Of a DNA stretch of 64,000 nt, positions 42,274-51,523 are shown one piece after another (position 1 is the first letter of the stretch; each line of letters begins with the position of its first letter). The position numbers and the translations under genes were made by a program. The stretch is from the NCBI RefSeq assembly GCF_034932065.1, contig NZ_JAYGHP010000011.1, positions 1 to 64,000 of the forward strand. Reading direction: 5' to 3'. The notes beneath the pieces were generated by a model that searched no databases, was not told the DNA's origin, and saw nothing but the letters and a program-made list of their open reading frames with translations. The DNA is from Crocosphaera sp. UHCC 0190 (GTDB lineage: Bacteria > Cyanobacteriota > Cyanobacteriia > Cyanobacteriales > Microcystaceae).

Positions 42274-42954
42274 ATGTATTTATTAATTCCTGCTGCTGGA
42301 TTAGGAAAACGTATGGGAAGTGATCGCAATAAACTTCTCCTCACTCTTTTAGGAAAACCTCTGTTAACTTGGACATTGTTAGCGGCTGAAGCTTCTCAAA
42401 CAATTCGCTGGATTGGTATTATTGGACAGCCCTATGATTTCCCTGAATTTAAGTCCATGTTATCAACTATTTCTTTAAGTAAACCTGTTGAATTAATTCA
42501 AGGAGGAAAAACTCGTCAAGCCTCTGTATTTAAAGGATTAAAAGCCCTACCAATGGAAGCTAAACAGGTTTTAATTCATGATGGGGCAAGATGTTTAGTC
42601 ACGGGTGATTTATTAGATAAATGTGCTTCAGAATTATCCCATTGTCAGGGATTAATTGCCGCTATTCCAGTTAAAGATACCATTAAAGTGGTTGATAGTA
42701 ATTATTTGATTCAAGATACTCCTAATCGGGATAATTTATGGGCGGCTCAAACCCCCCAAGGATTTGATGTAAACTTATTAAAAGATTGTCATGAAAAAGG
42801 CTATCAATTAGGATGGGCAGTAACGGATGATGCCGCTTTGTTTGAAAAATGTCAGCTACCCGTTAAAATTGTCCAAGGAGAAGAAACCAATTTAAAAGTA
42901 ACAACCCCCGTTGATTTGGCCATTGCTGAATTTATTCTTAAACAGCGATTATAA
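42274..42954 (+). CDS. ispD: 2-C-methyl-D-erythritol 4-phosphate cytidylyltransferase
   Basis: 226 residues, as expected. The Gly-rich loop LIPAAGLGKRMGSDRNK (3-19) binds CTP; IQGGKTRQASVFKGL and LIHDGARCLV (about 106-115) and the C-terminal VTDDAALFE and NLKVTTPVDLAIAEF are signatures. It makes CDP-methylerythritol in the MEP isoprenoid pathway, which feeds CrtE. Followed by a convergent acetyltransferase gene. Confidence 0.93.
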   Translation: MYLLIPAAGLGKRMGSDRNKLLLTLLGKPLLTWTLLAAEASQTIRWIGIIGQPYDFPEFKSMLSTISLSKPVELIQGGKTRQASVFKGLKALPMEAKQVLIHDGARCLVTGDLLDKCASELSHCQGLIAAIPVKDTIKVVDSNYLIQDTPNRDNLWAAQTPQGFDVNLLKDCHEKGYQLGWAVTDDAALFEKCQLPVKIVQGEETNLKVTTPVDLAIAEFILKQRL

Positions 42955-43063
42955 CTGAGATTTATTGCCAAAACTTATCCCTTATAATCTCAATAATGAT
43001 AATCCTCTACTGTCCACTTTAATACTGTTTTCATTCGTCCACCTTATTAACTTTATACAGAAT

Positions 43064-43681
43064 TTACAACTCTTCCTTAACTTTGACTCCATCACGTTTA
43101 ATAATATAAGCAGGAACCCCAACAACCACACAATTATCGGGAACATTTTTAATAACAACAGCATTCGCTCCCACCGTAATATTATTCCCTAAACAAATAT
43201 TACCAATCACTTTAGCACCTGCGGTAATTCTCACATTATCTCCAATTTGGGGTCGTCCCGTTTTATCTTTATAACCAATAGTAACTTGTTGATTTACCCA
43301 ACAATTTGCCCCCATATCTGCCATGATAATCGTACTAAAACCATGTTGAATAAATAATCCTGGGCCAATATTACAGGAACTATCTAGAAAAAAGTAGGGA
43401 CATTTTCGATAAATTGTTTTCAGTAAATACATCCAAAATCGTCCCAAGAAGTTTCCTTTGAACAAACGTAAATAATATAGGTTTCTAAATTCTTTCGCTT
43501 CTTTTAAAAGAGCGAGTAATTGAATTATAATCGGGCGTTGTTCCCAACCCAAACAATCCTGCCAACGTTCAACATCAGCTTTAATTATTTTTTGTTCTGT
43601 GGTTAAAATAAAAGGAATTAAGAGAGGAAAAACACCAATAATTCCTAAAAAAAAGAGGATTTTTCTGAGAAAGCTTTTCAT
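43064..43681 (-). CDS. Serine-O-acetyltransferase-like hexapeptide protein
   Basis: 205 residues. A hydrophobic N-terminal segment (about 8-26) may anchor it. The second half is a left-handed beta helix of hexapeptide repeats (IGPGLFIQHGFSTIIMADMGANCWVNQQVTIGYKD, GDNVRITAGAKVIGNICLGNNITVGANAVV), ending VGVPAYIIKRDG. This is the CysE-type fold. In a glycan-gene neighbourhood it more probably acetylates a sugar than serine. Substrate unproven. Confidence 0.8.
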   Translation of the reverse strand: MKSFLRKILFFLGIIGVFPLLIPFILTTEQKIIKADVERWQDCLGWEQRPIIIQLLALLKEAKEFRNLYYLRLFKGNFLGRFWMYLLKTIYRKCPYFFLDSSCNIGPGLFIQHGFSTIIMADMGANCWVNQQVTIGYKDKTGRPQIGDNVRITAGAKVIGNICLGNNITVGANAVVIKNVPDNCVVVGVPAYIIKRDGVKVKEEL

Positions 43682-43773
43682 CTTGGGTTCAAAATCAGGT
43701 TTGAGGTTGATTCTAAGAATAATTTATCTTATCATTAAATTACCCATAAATCACCTTATTTTTACTAACCATT

Positions 43774-44751
43774 ATGTCAAACTCGACAGAAAACCTATCT
43801 ACCAACCCTCATTTTTTACCTAAAGTCTCGGTTATTATTCCCATTTATAATGGAGAAGAAGATTTGCCGAATTTAATTGATTGTTTAAGATCGCAAACCT
43901 ATCCCAAAGACCGAGTTGAATATCTCTTGGTTAACAATAATAGCAGTGATCGCACTCCCCAAATTCTTGAAAAGGCTGCTATCGATGCTCAGAAAATTGG
44001 CATTACCCTTAAAGCTTTAAATGAAAACCAGATTCAAAGTTCCTATGCGGCCCGCAATCAAGGAATTCGTCAAGCAACCGGAGATATTTTAGCATTTACT
44101 GATGCTGATTGTCGTCCGATTTACCAATGGATAGAAGCATTGGTGCAACCATTTATTGATGAAACTATCGGTATTGTCGTGGGAGAATTAGCAGCTTTAG
44201 CTGGTAATAGTTTACTCGAAAAATACGCTGAACGCTATGGGGTGATGTCCCAAAAGTTTCTCTTAGAACATTCTTTTCTTCCCTATGGGCAAACAGCCAA
44301 TTTAGCAATTCGTCGGTCTATATTTTTTCAAATTGGTTTTTTTCGTCCTTATTTAACAACAGGAGGAGATGCGGATATTTGTTGGCGAATTCAACAAGAA
44401 ACTGACTGGAAATTAACTTTTTCACCTGCAGCAATTATTCGTCATCGTCATCGTTCCAATTTTAAAGAATTACGCAATCAATGGCAACGTTATGGTCAAT
44501 CTAATCAATATTTACATGAATTATATGGAGTAGATTTAATGCGAGAATTTACGGCAAAAGAGGTCTTATATCGCCTCGTAAGATGGGCAGTTAAAGATTT
44601 ACCAAGAGATACTGTTAAGATAATTATTGGCCAAGGTAGTCCCATTGATTTAATCAAAATGCCCATTGACTTATTTAGTTTTTATGCCAGAAATCAAGGA
44701 CAAAAAATGGCTAAATTACCGGAAAAAGCGAAAGAGATTGAATGGTTATAA
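43774..44751 (+). CDS. Family 2 glycosyltransferase
   Basis: 325 residues, GT-A fold: VSVIIPIYNGEEDLPNLIDCLRSQ (19-42), LLVNNNSSDRTPQIL, AARNQGIRQATGDILAFTDADC (DxD-type metal site) and the later ADICWRIQQ acceptor region. The C-terminal 60 residues are amphipathic. It transfers a sugar from a nucleotide donor, possibly at the inner membrane. Divergent from the acetyltransferase gene, with which it may share function. Confidence 0.88.
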   Translation: MSNSTENLSTNPHFLPKVSVIIPIYNGEEDLPNLIDCLRSQTYPKDRVEYLLVNNNSSDRTPQILEKAAIDAQKIGITLKALNENQIQSSYAARNQGIRQATGDILAFTDADCRPIYQWIEALVQPFIDETIGIVVGELAALAGNSLLEKYAERYGVMSQKFLLEHSFLPYGQTANLAIRRSIFFQIGFFRPYLTTGGDADICWRIQQETDWKLTFSPAAIIRHRHRSNFKELRNQWQRYGQSNQYLHELYGVDLMREFTAKEVLYRLVRWAVKDLPRDTVKIIIGQGSPIDLIKMPIDLFSFYARNQGQKMAKLPEKAKEIEWL

Positions 44752-44764
44752 GTTATTAGGCTGT

Positions 44765-45439
44765 CTATTGAATAAATCGATAGTAAGCTTGAATTGCTGT
44801 TGCATCAGGTGATTTAGATAAAATGTATAATCCTCCGTCTCCTCCCCGGCCAATCCTTAAATCTTCATCTAAATAAGTGATTTTAAAACTCGGCACTCTT
44901 TGTTTAGGATTATTAGCAGGAACCACTTTAAATGGATCAAGATTTGGGGTACTAATTTGAGCCATATTAGTAATAGCAAGGTAACGCCTTTTAAAATTAA
45001 TATTAAGGGTGTCATTGGGAAGGGGTGATGAATCATCTTTGGCAGGTTCAAAGATAGCTGTCACTAAAACATAACCAGAAATTAAACCTAAACGATGTTG
45101 AACAAATGCTTGATTAAAGAAAGACTGACTCTGAAGATCAATAACTTGATAAATAGGCCCAACTTTTAACCCATACTTCAGAGAAGATAAACGACGAATT
45201 TCTCCGGCAGTTGCATATTGTAACTGCCAAACCCCATCAAGTAGATTTGGGCTATACAATAAGGGATATAAATTGGGATTTACTGCTTCTAAAGACTGGG
45301 TTAATTCATCAATTTTTTGTTTAGCTTCAGCCTTAATTTTTATATCTGTAATCGGTGAACCGATTCTAATTTGATAGGTTTTTTTTTGTCGCTCAATCGT
45401 GTTAAGAAGGGTTTCTTTAATGGCAATTCGATTATTCAA
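44765..45439 (-). CDS. PAP/fibrillin (plastid lipid-associated) family protein
   Basis: 224 residues, starting with TTG at 45439, since no ATG lies near the conserved N-terminus; AAGG precedes it. The fibrillin fold is indicated by LLDGVWQLQYATAGEIRRL (about 68-86), a beta-rich body and the closing DLRIGRGGDGGLYILSK. Fibrillins bind lipids at thylakoids and plastoglobules and protect against photo-oxidative stress. A non-ATG start should be confirmed. Single gene, convergent with the GT2 gene. Confidence 0.8.
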   Translation of the reverse strand: MNNRIAIKETLLNTIERQKKTYQIRIGSPITDIKIKAEAKQKIDELTQSLEAVNPNLYPLLYSPNLLDGVWQLQYATAGEIRRLSSLKYGLKVGPIYQVIDLQSQSFFNQAFVQHRLGLISGYVLVTAIFEPAKDDSSPLPNDTLNINFKRRYLAITNMAQISTPNLDPFKVVPANNPKQRVPSFKITYLDEDLRIGRGGDGGLYILSKSPDATAIQAYYRFIQ

Positions 45440-45563
45440 GACCTTAGCCTTTTGCTAGATTTATCTTTAACTTAATTATAGAATAATTTCTGATTATTAA
45501 TAATTTTTTTGAAGAAAGATACAAAAATTAAAACTTATTATCTCAAAATTAATATGAGAATTT

Positions 45564-46787
45564 CTAGGATTTAATCTCTCTTTGAAAAGGTTCTAGAACT
45601 TCAGCTAAAATCTCAGACATCGCCTCAATACTATAAAATTTAATACATCGCTCTCTTGCTTGCTTTCCTTTTAAATTAGCTTCTTCTAAATGTTCAAAAA
45701 TCCACTTAATTTTATCTGCTAATTGTTCAGGAGAACTGGGATCAACTAAATAACCTGTTGCTCCCAAAATCTCAGGAATATCTCCAACTTTTGTCGCTAA
45801 AACTGGTTTAGCCATGGCCATTCCATCGGTTAATTTTAAAGGAAATTGCGCTTTAGTCGCTGAAGTATTTTGTTGAGGAACAACAATTAAATGAGCCGCC
45901 GCAACAATTTCAGGCATTTCTTGAACGGGGGATTTTGGTAATTGAATTAACCAGTTTCCCCAATTCTTTTGTAGTTTCTGATCGTATTCATCATAGGGAC
46001 TTCCTCCAACAATTACTAATTTAAACTCAGGATTATTGAGTTTTTCTAAAGCCATTAATACATCTTCAACTCCTTTATAGGGACGAGGGGCTCCAGGAAA
46101 CATGATGATTTTATAGTTTTCTAATCCATATTTTTTTCTACTACTTTCAGGATCATAATTGTCAGGATTAAATAAACTAATATCCTTTCCGTTGGGAATA
46201 TAAATTCCCCCAAATCTTTGTTGAATAAATTGAGTATGTAAAGTAATTGCATCCGCACGGGAAACTAATTTTTCTATTTGTTGTAAATACAAAGGATGAT
46301 CGGGATGTTTTAAAGGGCCATCAGATTTTAAAATGTCTTTAACTAAGCCTTTTATTTTAAACTTATATCGCCAACTATCTCCCCCAAACCAACTCATTTC
46401 CCAGTCATCAATATCCACAATTAAAGGACGGTGACTTAGATATTTTTTGAGTAAAGCAATGCCAAAACTACTCGGTTTTAGTTTGACTGCATAAATAATA
46501 TCTCCATCAATTTTAGGTAATAATTCAGTCAGCGATCGCCAAGTTCCTCCTAACCCTGTATAATAGGAACAGGGAACACAAATAATCGGTAAATCTTGAT
46601 AAGTAACAGGGGGAGCATCTTGATCATAAGCAATACCAAATAGCTTGACTTTATGTCCTAATTTTTGCAATGCTTGGGCTAGTAAAAAGGGACGAATTGC
46701 GCCACCCCAACGCCCTGCGCCTTTACTCGATAAGTCACTAACAATAAGAGAGATATTAAGCTGATAATTACTCATAGAATAACTCAT
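45564..46787 (-). CDS. Family 4 glycosyltransferase
   Basis: 407 residues from the ATG at 46787 (46775 is an alternative). N-terminal domain: SDLSSKGAGRWGGAIRPFLLAQAL; DIDDWEMSWFGG; donor domain: MFPGAPRPYKGVEDVLMAL and KLTDGMAMAKPVLATKVGDIPEILG. A complete E-x7-E loop is not obvious (VVPQQNTSATKAQFPLKLTDGMA), so it is a divergent GT4/GT1-like enzyme. Single gene; substrate unknown. Confidence 0.82.
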   Translation of the reverse strand: MSYSMSNYQLNISLIVSDLSSKGAGRWGGAIRPFLLAQALQKLGHKVKLFGIAYDQDAPPVTYQDLPIICVPCSYYTGLGGTWRSLTELLPKIDGDIIYAVKLKPSSFGIALLKKYLSHRPLIVDIDDWEMSWFGGDSWRYKFKIKGLVKDILKSDGPLKHPDHPLYLQQIEKLVSRADAITLHTQFIQQRFGGIYIPNGKDISLFNPDNYDPESSRKKYGLENYKIIMFPGAPRPYKGVEDVLMALEKLNNPEFKLVIVGGSPYDEYDQKLQKNWGNWLIQLPKSPVQEMPEIVAAAHLIVVPQQNTSATKAQFPLKLTDGMAMAKPVLATKVGDIPEILGATGYLVDPSSPEQLADKIKWIFEHLEEANLKGKQARERCIKFYSIEAMSEILAEVLEPFQREIKS

Positions 46788-47015
46788 TAATGATACTTCT
46801 AAACCTAAACTCACCAAATAAGTTGAGAAAGCTGAAATAGGATGATAGTAGTTATTTTATCATAACAATCCTCAATTATTTATAAAATTTATTATTGTAT
46901 TTTCTCTGTCCCTTTATTTAAAACTTAGTAGGTAGAGTTAAATATGTAGTGATAAAAAATATTAGTTAGCTAGAGTTTCATTGTAATAATGAATATAGTT
47001 CGTCTATTTCGACCG

Positions 47016-47177
47016 TTACTTTTCATTTTTTTTGCCTGAAACCTTTACTTCACGGGGTATCTTAGCATATTTAGTATTAACATAATTTTGAAGCCAAGTC
47101 ATAGATACTCCTACAATTCTTGTAATTCCTGCTAAAGAAATACGTTCTAATAACAGTTTATCAATAAGAAAGACAAG
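47016..47177 (-). pseudogene. IS1-family transposase remnant
   Basis: About 54 codons read as the helix-turn-helix region of IS1-type transposases (ERISLAGITRIVGVSMTWLQNYV), ending in a lysine-rich tail and stop, with no start. The ends of the element are not recognisable. It is a fossil insertion. Confidence 0.5.
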
Positions 47178-47389
47178 GGGGTTTTAAGGACATTGCAGAA
47201 CTATTGAGTCTGATTAGCTATCTCGATAGCTTAACTTAAAGAAACCCACAAATCAATCTCCTACAGGAAAATTTATACCAACAACTATCCGATTTTTGTT
47301 GTACATCCAAAACTCAACTTGAATCCGAATTTATCCACGTCATCCCATTACCATTTTCAACTTATCACTACTTATTAAACACTACCTAA
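47178..47389 (+). pseudogene. Unidentified gene remnant with an in-frame stop
   Basis: One frame encodes a plausible peptide (DIAELLSLISYL..., then after an in-frame TAA continues PQINLLQENLYQQLSDF...) up to TAA at 47387-47389. It begins exactly where the IS1 remnant ends, so insertion may have disrupted a larger gene. The family is not identifiable. The remaining 46788-47554 is otherwise featureless, AT-rich sequence. Confidence 0.4.
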
Positions 47390-47554
47390 TAGTTTTGTTG
47401 AGAAAAATCAATTCATAAACTTCATAAAAAAGTTCAGATTTTTCATTAATTAAATTAATAAACATCTAAAAAAAACACACAATTTCTCAAATTAACCCAC
47501 TAAACCGAAATTTTGTGGCAAAATCAAGATTAATCTGAGTCATCTATTCCCATT

Positions 47555-49855
47555 ATGTCCATGTCTCCTCGTCATCACCCTCACGATATTATTGGTGAAC
47601 ATTATGAGATTATCTCGCTTCTCGGAGAAGGGGGGTTTGGGGAAACCTACCTAGCAATAAATCAGAGAAGACTCAATGAGTATTGCGTCGTTAAGTATTT
47701 AAAGCCATATAATCATAATTCTTTAGACTTAGAAGCAGTAGAAGGGATTTTACAGAGAGAAGCTAAGGCATTATATCGATTAAACCATGATCAAATACCT
47801 CGATTTATTGAATTTTTTCGAGAAAACAATGATTTTTATTTAGTTCAAGAATATATTGAGGGAACTCCTCTTAATCAAGAGATTAAAGAAGGATGTAAAC
47901 ATAGTGAAGAATATGTATTAAATTTCCTCAAAGATATTCTCAATATTTTAGTCTATATTCATGAAAATAATATTATTCATCGAGATATTAAGCCCTCTAA
48001 TATCATCCGTCGTAAAAAAGATAATAAACTGTGTCTAATTGATTTTGGCCTGGGAAAGATTACCGAAGATATTTCCTCATTATATGTTGTGGAACCACCA
48101 GAAACCCATGGTGGAGGGACAAGAGGTTATACTCCCCCGGAACAACTGACAGGAAATCCGATGTTTTGTAGTGATCTTTATGCGGTTGGAATGACGGCAA
48201 TTAAGGCCTTAACAGGAATTCATCCATACAACTTTAATCGAGATCAAAATCATGAAATAATTTGGCGATCACCTGAAATCAAAGTTAGTCATAATCTTGC
48301 TAAGATTATCGATAAATTAGTCCGATTTTACTTTGGTAATCGATATCAATTAGGTAAAGATGTTTTAAGAGATATAGAAAGTATTAAGATTGGGAGTGTT
48401 TGGGGAAATAAAGTTTATTTAACTCTATTTTTTTGTATATTATTTACAATTTTAGTAATGGGAAATTTAAAATTTTTATCTATAATTTTTACTCAATCTT
48501 GTGCTAAAAAACTTGAAGATTATGACCAGATAAGTTGTGGGGAAAAAGCTCTAATTAGAATTACTAATTTAGACAAGCAGAAAGGTGTTAGATTTTTTAA
48601 AATTGGAGATTATAAAAGTGCTATTGATAGCTGGAATAAAGCTCTTAAAAAAGTCCCGAATGACCCAGAAACTCTCATCTATATCAACAATGCAAAACTG
48701 TTATTAGAAAACAGAAAATTTTCAACAATTGCTGTGGCTATTCCTTTAGGAAAATCATCAGAAGGTGGCGATGCTGGACAAGAAATATTAAAGGGAGTTG
48801 CTCAGTTTCAAAATAAAATTAATCAGAAAAAAAAAGAATTTGGATTACAAATTATTATTGCAAATGATGATAACAACCCAAAACAGGCTGAAGAAAATGC
48901 TAAAATTCTCGGACAAAATCACAGTATTGTTGCTGTGATTGGTCATTATAGCAGTGATATCACAATTACTACCTTACCTATTTATCAAGCTCAGAATTTA
49001 GTGTTAATTTCTCCCACCAGTTCTGCTGATGAATTATCTAGTCAAGGAGATTTTTTCTTGAGAACAATTGCTCAAGATAGTGATAATATTAAAAACCTGT
49101 CACAATATCTTATTAAACAAAAAAAAGGAGAAAAAGCTGCCGTTTTATATAATCCTTATAGTCAATATAGTCTCTCTTTATATAATGCTTTTTTGAAACA
49201 AGATGCTAACACGGAATTAAATATTGTTCAAACTTTTAATTTATCCGATTCCCTTTTTAATGAAAGACAAACAATTGCTGAAATAGCAACAAAAGGAGTC
49301 AATACTTTGGTTTTATTTCCTGATGCTAAAGTTGATAATGATGCCTTTAAAAATGCGATAAATATTATTGTGGCTAATCACAATAACTTTTTAATTATTG
49401 GTGGTGATGCTTTATACAGTAGAGATATTTTAGCTAAACAAGAACTTTCTGAAGGTATTATAATTTCTATATCTTGGCATTATCTCAATAGTGCTGATCA
49501 TAACTTTGTTTGTGAATCTAAGCAACTTTGGGGAGGATATGCTAGTTATCGAACTGCTAATAGTTATGATGCAGCTAAAACAATTATGACAGCTATAGAA
49601 CAAACATCAGTCAATAGTTTTTCTCAAAAAATGGAGCAATTATTCAATTCTAATTTTCAACGTAAAAAAATCCATGACCAATTAAAAAGGGATGATTTTA
49701 AACTACAAGGAGTAACCGGAACAATTGAATTTGAACCTAATGGCAATCGAAAAAATCCTCCTACCATTTTAGTCAAAGTTGTTGCCGATACCTCATCAGA
49801 ATACGGTTATAAATTTGTTCCTGTTCACAATAAAAACACTGTTCCTAATTGTTAA
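47555..49855 (+). CDS. Transmembrane Ser/Thr kinase fused to a periplasmic binding-protein-like sensor domain
   Basis: 766 residues. Kinase domain 17-275: G-loop GEGGFGE (24-30), catalytic Lys K47, HRDIKPSN (142-149) and DFG (163-165), all intact. A membrane helix (287-305) follows, then a TPR-like stretch (340-380) and a type I periplasmic binding fold (391-755; TIAVAIPLGKSSEGGDAGQE, VIGHYSSDITITTLPIYQ, LISPTSSAD), like LivJ/AmiC sensors. This is a one-protein receptor: an outside ligand domain coupled to a cytoplasmic kinase. A matrixin-like protease gene follows after four bases. The ligand is unknown; amino-acid-like or amide ligands are typical of the fold. Confidence 0.88.
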   Translation: MSMSPRHHPHDIIGEHYEIISLLGEGGFGETYLAINQRRLNEYCVVKYLKPYNHNSLDLEAVEGILQREAKALYRLNHDQIPRFIEFFRENNDFYLVQEYIEGTPLNQEIKEGCKHSEEYVLNFLKDILNILVYIHENNIIHRDIKPSNIIRRKKDNKLCLIDFGLGKITEDISSLYVVEPPETHGGGTRGYTPPEQLTGNPMFCSDLYAVGMTAIKALTGIHPYNFNRDQNHEIIWRSPEIKVSHNLAKIIDKLVRFYFGNRYQLGKDVLRDIESIKIGSVWGNKVYLTLFFCILFTILVMGNLKFLSIIFTQSCAKKLEDYDQISCGEKALIRITNLDKQKGVRFFKIGDYKSAIDSWNKALKKVPNDPETLIYINNAKLLLENRKFSTIAVAIPLGKSSEGGDAGQEILKGVAQFQNKINQKKKEFGLQIIIANDDNNPKQAEENAKILGQNHSIVAVIGHYSSDITITTLPIYQAQNLVLISPTSSADELSSQGDFFLRTIAQDSDNIKNLSQYLIKQKKGEKAAVLYNPYSQYSLSLYNAFLKQDANTELNIVQTFNLSDSLFNERQTIAEIATKGVNTLVLFPDAKVDNDAFKNAINIIVANHNNFLIIGGDALYSRDILAKQELSEGIIISISWHYLNSADHNFVCESKQLWGGYASYRTANSYDAAKTIMTAIEQTSVNSFSQKMEQLFNSNFQRKKIHDQLKRDDFKLQGVTGTIEFEPNGNRKNPPTILVKVVADTSSEYGYKFVPVHNKNTVPNC

Positions 49856-49859
49856 ATTA

Positions 49860-50648
49860 ATGAAAAAAAACAACCAAATTACCAGTCAACTAATTAAAAA
49901 TAAATTTGCCTTATTTATCTTTAATTTATGGCTAATATTTAGCCTTTTGCTGTTGACAAAAATGCCAACCAATGCTACAGAAGATGACCTGGAAAAATTA
50001 CTGCCTCCTCTGCAAATTCATCCTCTACCCACTACTTTAGAACAATGGCAAGATTCTAATAATTTGGGCAACTATTTCGAGCAAATTAAACCGATTTTAG
50101 CAGGTTATCTTATCTGGTCAAAATTGCCCATTAAAGTATATCTTGACCGCCCTTCTAACCCTAATGATCCTGCTGCTGTCACCCGTCGTTTTAATCAATG
50201 GTTAAAGGCTGTTGAACAAGCGATCGCTGAATGGAATATCTACTTATCTATGATTGAAGTTTCTGAGCCTGAACAGGCAGATATTATCATAGAAAGAAAC
50301 GATCCTCCCTTAGATACAAATATTAATCCAGAAACAGGGAAATTACAAATTCCTAGAGCTAGAACTGCCCAAACTCGTTATAAATTTTATATCAAAAATC
50401 AACAACTATTTCATCAAATGACCATTCAAATTAGTCCCCGTTTAGGAGAATTATCAGTCTTATCAGCCGCTCGTCATGAATTGGGTCACGCTTTGGGAAT
50501 TTGGGGTCATAGTTTAGAAGAAACTGATGCCCTTTATTTCTCCCAAGTAGGCAACCCTCCCACCATTTCTTCTAGAGATATTAATACGTTAAAAAAAATT
50601 TACCAACAACCCACTCGCTTAGGATGGCCCCTACCAAGTCAGTTCTAA
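49860..50648 (+). CDS. Matrixin-like zinc metalloprotease with N-terminal membrane anchor/signal
   Basis: 262 residues from the ATG at 49860, four bases after the kinase stop. Residues 15-34 are a hydrophobic anchor or signal. The zinc site HELGHALGIWGH (206-217) matches the HExxHxxGxxH motif of M10/matrixin proteases. The preceding domain (80-200) is beta-rich, and a methionine-turn is not obvious. It is probably exported and cuts periplasmic or extracellular protein. Tight coupling to the receptor kinase suggests a shared pathway. Confidence 0.8.
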   Translation: MKKNNQITSQLIKNKFALFIFNLWLIFSLLLLTKMPTNATEDDLEKLLPPLQIHPLPTTLEQWQDSNNLGNYFEQIKPILAGYLIWSKLPIKVYLDRPSNPNDPAAVTRRFNQWLKAVEQAIAEWNIYLSMIEVSEPEQADIIIERNDPPLDTNINPETGKLQIPRARTAQTRYKFYIKNQQLFHQMTIQISPRLGELSVLSAARHELGHALGIWGHSLEETDALYFSQVGNPPTISSRDINTLKKIYQQPTRLGWPLPSQF

Positions 50649-50732
50649 ATCTATAATTTATTATACCTTGTCTAAATAGTCTTTTATGTGTTTACAATAA
50701 AAATAATATTCACTGATAAAGGGAACGAAAAA

Positions 50733-51269
50733 ATGTCAGAAACAATTGTATTAGGTGGCGGCTGCTTCTGGTGTGTAGAATCAGTGTTTCAAGCAGTAGA
50801 AGGGGTTGAAGCTGTAGAATCTGGTTATGCAGGTGGCCAGATAAAAAACCCTACTTATGAGGCTGTTTGTAGTGGAAAAACTGGACACGCAGAGGTCGTA
50901 AAAGTAACCTTTAATCCGCAAAAAATATCCCTCACTGAAATCCTAGAAATCTTTTTTGTCGCCAGTCATGATCCTACCACTCTTAACCGACAAGGAAATG
51001 ATGTAGGGACACAATATCGTTCTATTATTCTTTGGGAATCACAACAACAATTAGAGACAGCTAAAATCCTTATTGAGAAACTCAATGATGACGAGATATT
51101 TAAGGGAAAAATTGTCACAGAATTAGAGGAATTGACTGACTATTATCCTGCTGAAGAATATCATCAAAACTATTTCAACAAGCACCCTAATCAACCTTAT
51201 TGTGCTTTTAGTATTCCTCCAAAACTGGCTAAACTCAAGAAATATTTTCCTGATAAAGCCTTGGCATAA
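50733..51269 (+). CDS. msrA: Peptide-methionine (S)-S-oxide reductase MsrA
   Basis: 178 residues from the ATG at 50733 (AAAGGGAA upstream). The active-site GGGCFWCVE (about 8-16) contains the catalytic Cys; GYAGG, GHAEVV, SHDPTTLNRQGNDVGTQYRS and EEYHQNYF are all family signatures. It repairs methionine S-sulfoxide with thioredoxin as donor. Single gene ending at a hairpin terminator (51290-51317). Confidence 0.94.
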   Translation: MSETIVLGGGCFWCVESVFQAVEGVEAVESGYAGGQIKNPTYEAVCSGKTGHAEVVKVTFNPQKISLTEILEIFFVASHDPTTLNRQGNDVGTQYRSIILWESQQQLETAKILIEKLNDDEIFKGKIVTELEELTDYYPAEEYHQNYFNKHPNQPYCAFSIPPKLAKLKKYFPDKALA

Positions 51270-51289
51270 ATCCCTAAAAAATTAACTTG

Positions 51290-51317
51290 GTAAGGGTATT
51301 TTCAAAAATACTCTTAC
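51290..51317 (+). terminator. msrA terminator
   Basis: GTAAGGGTATTT (51290-51301) pairs with AAATACTCTTAC (51306-51317) with one G-U pair, followed by TTTC. It lies 20 bases after the msrA stop. Confidence 0.65.
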
Positions 51318-51523
51318 TTTCAATAAAACTGATTCAATAGGTTAAAATAATAATCAAAATATATTTGCTATTGATTAATTTATGTCATGGCTGAAATATA
51401 GGAGAAGATTAAAAAAAATATGCCTAATATTTTTGGGTAAAGATGAAAATTGACCTCTAAACCCAATGCCAAATCAAAAAATATTTGTTAAACTAAATAA
51501 GAGAAATTAAAATTTCAAGAAAC

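Noticed and set aside
42965-43192. Plus-strand frame after ispD
   Set aside because: It is antisense to the acetyltransferase gene and is Asn/Ile-rich as expected from the complement of hexapeptide repeats.
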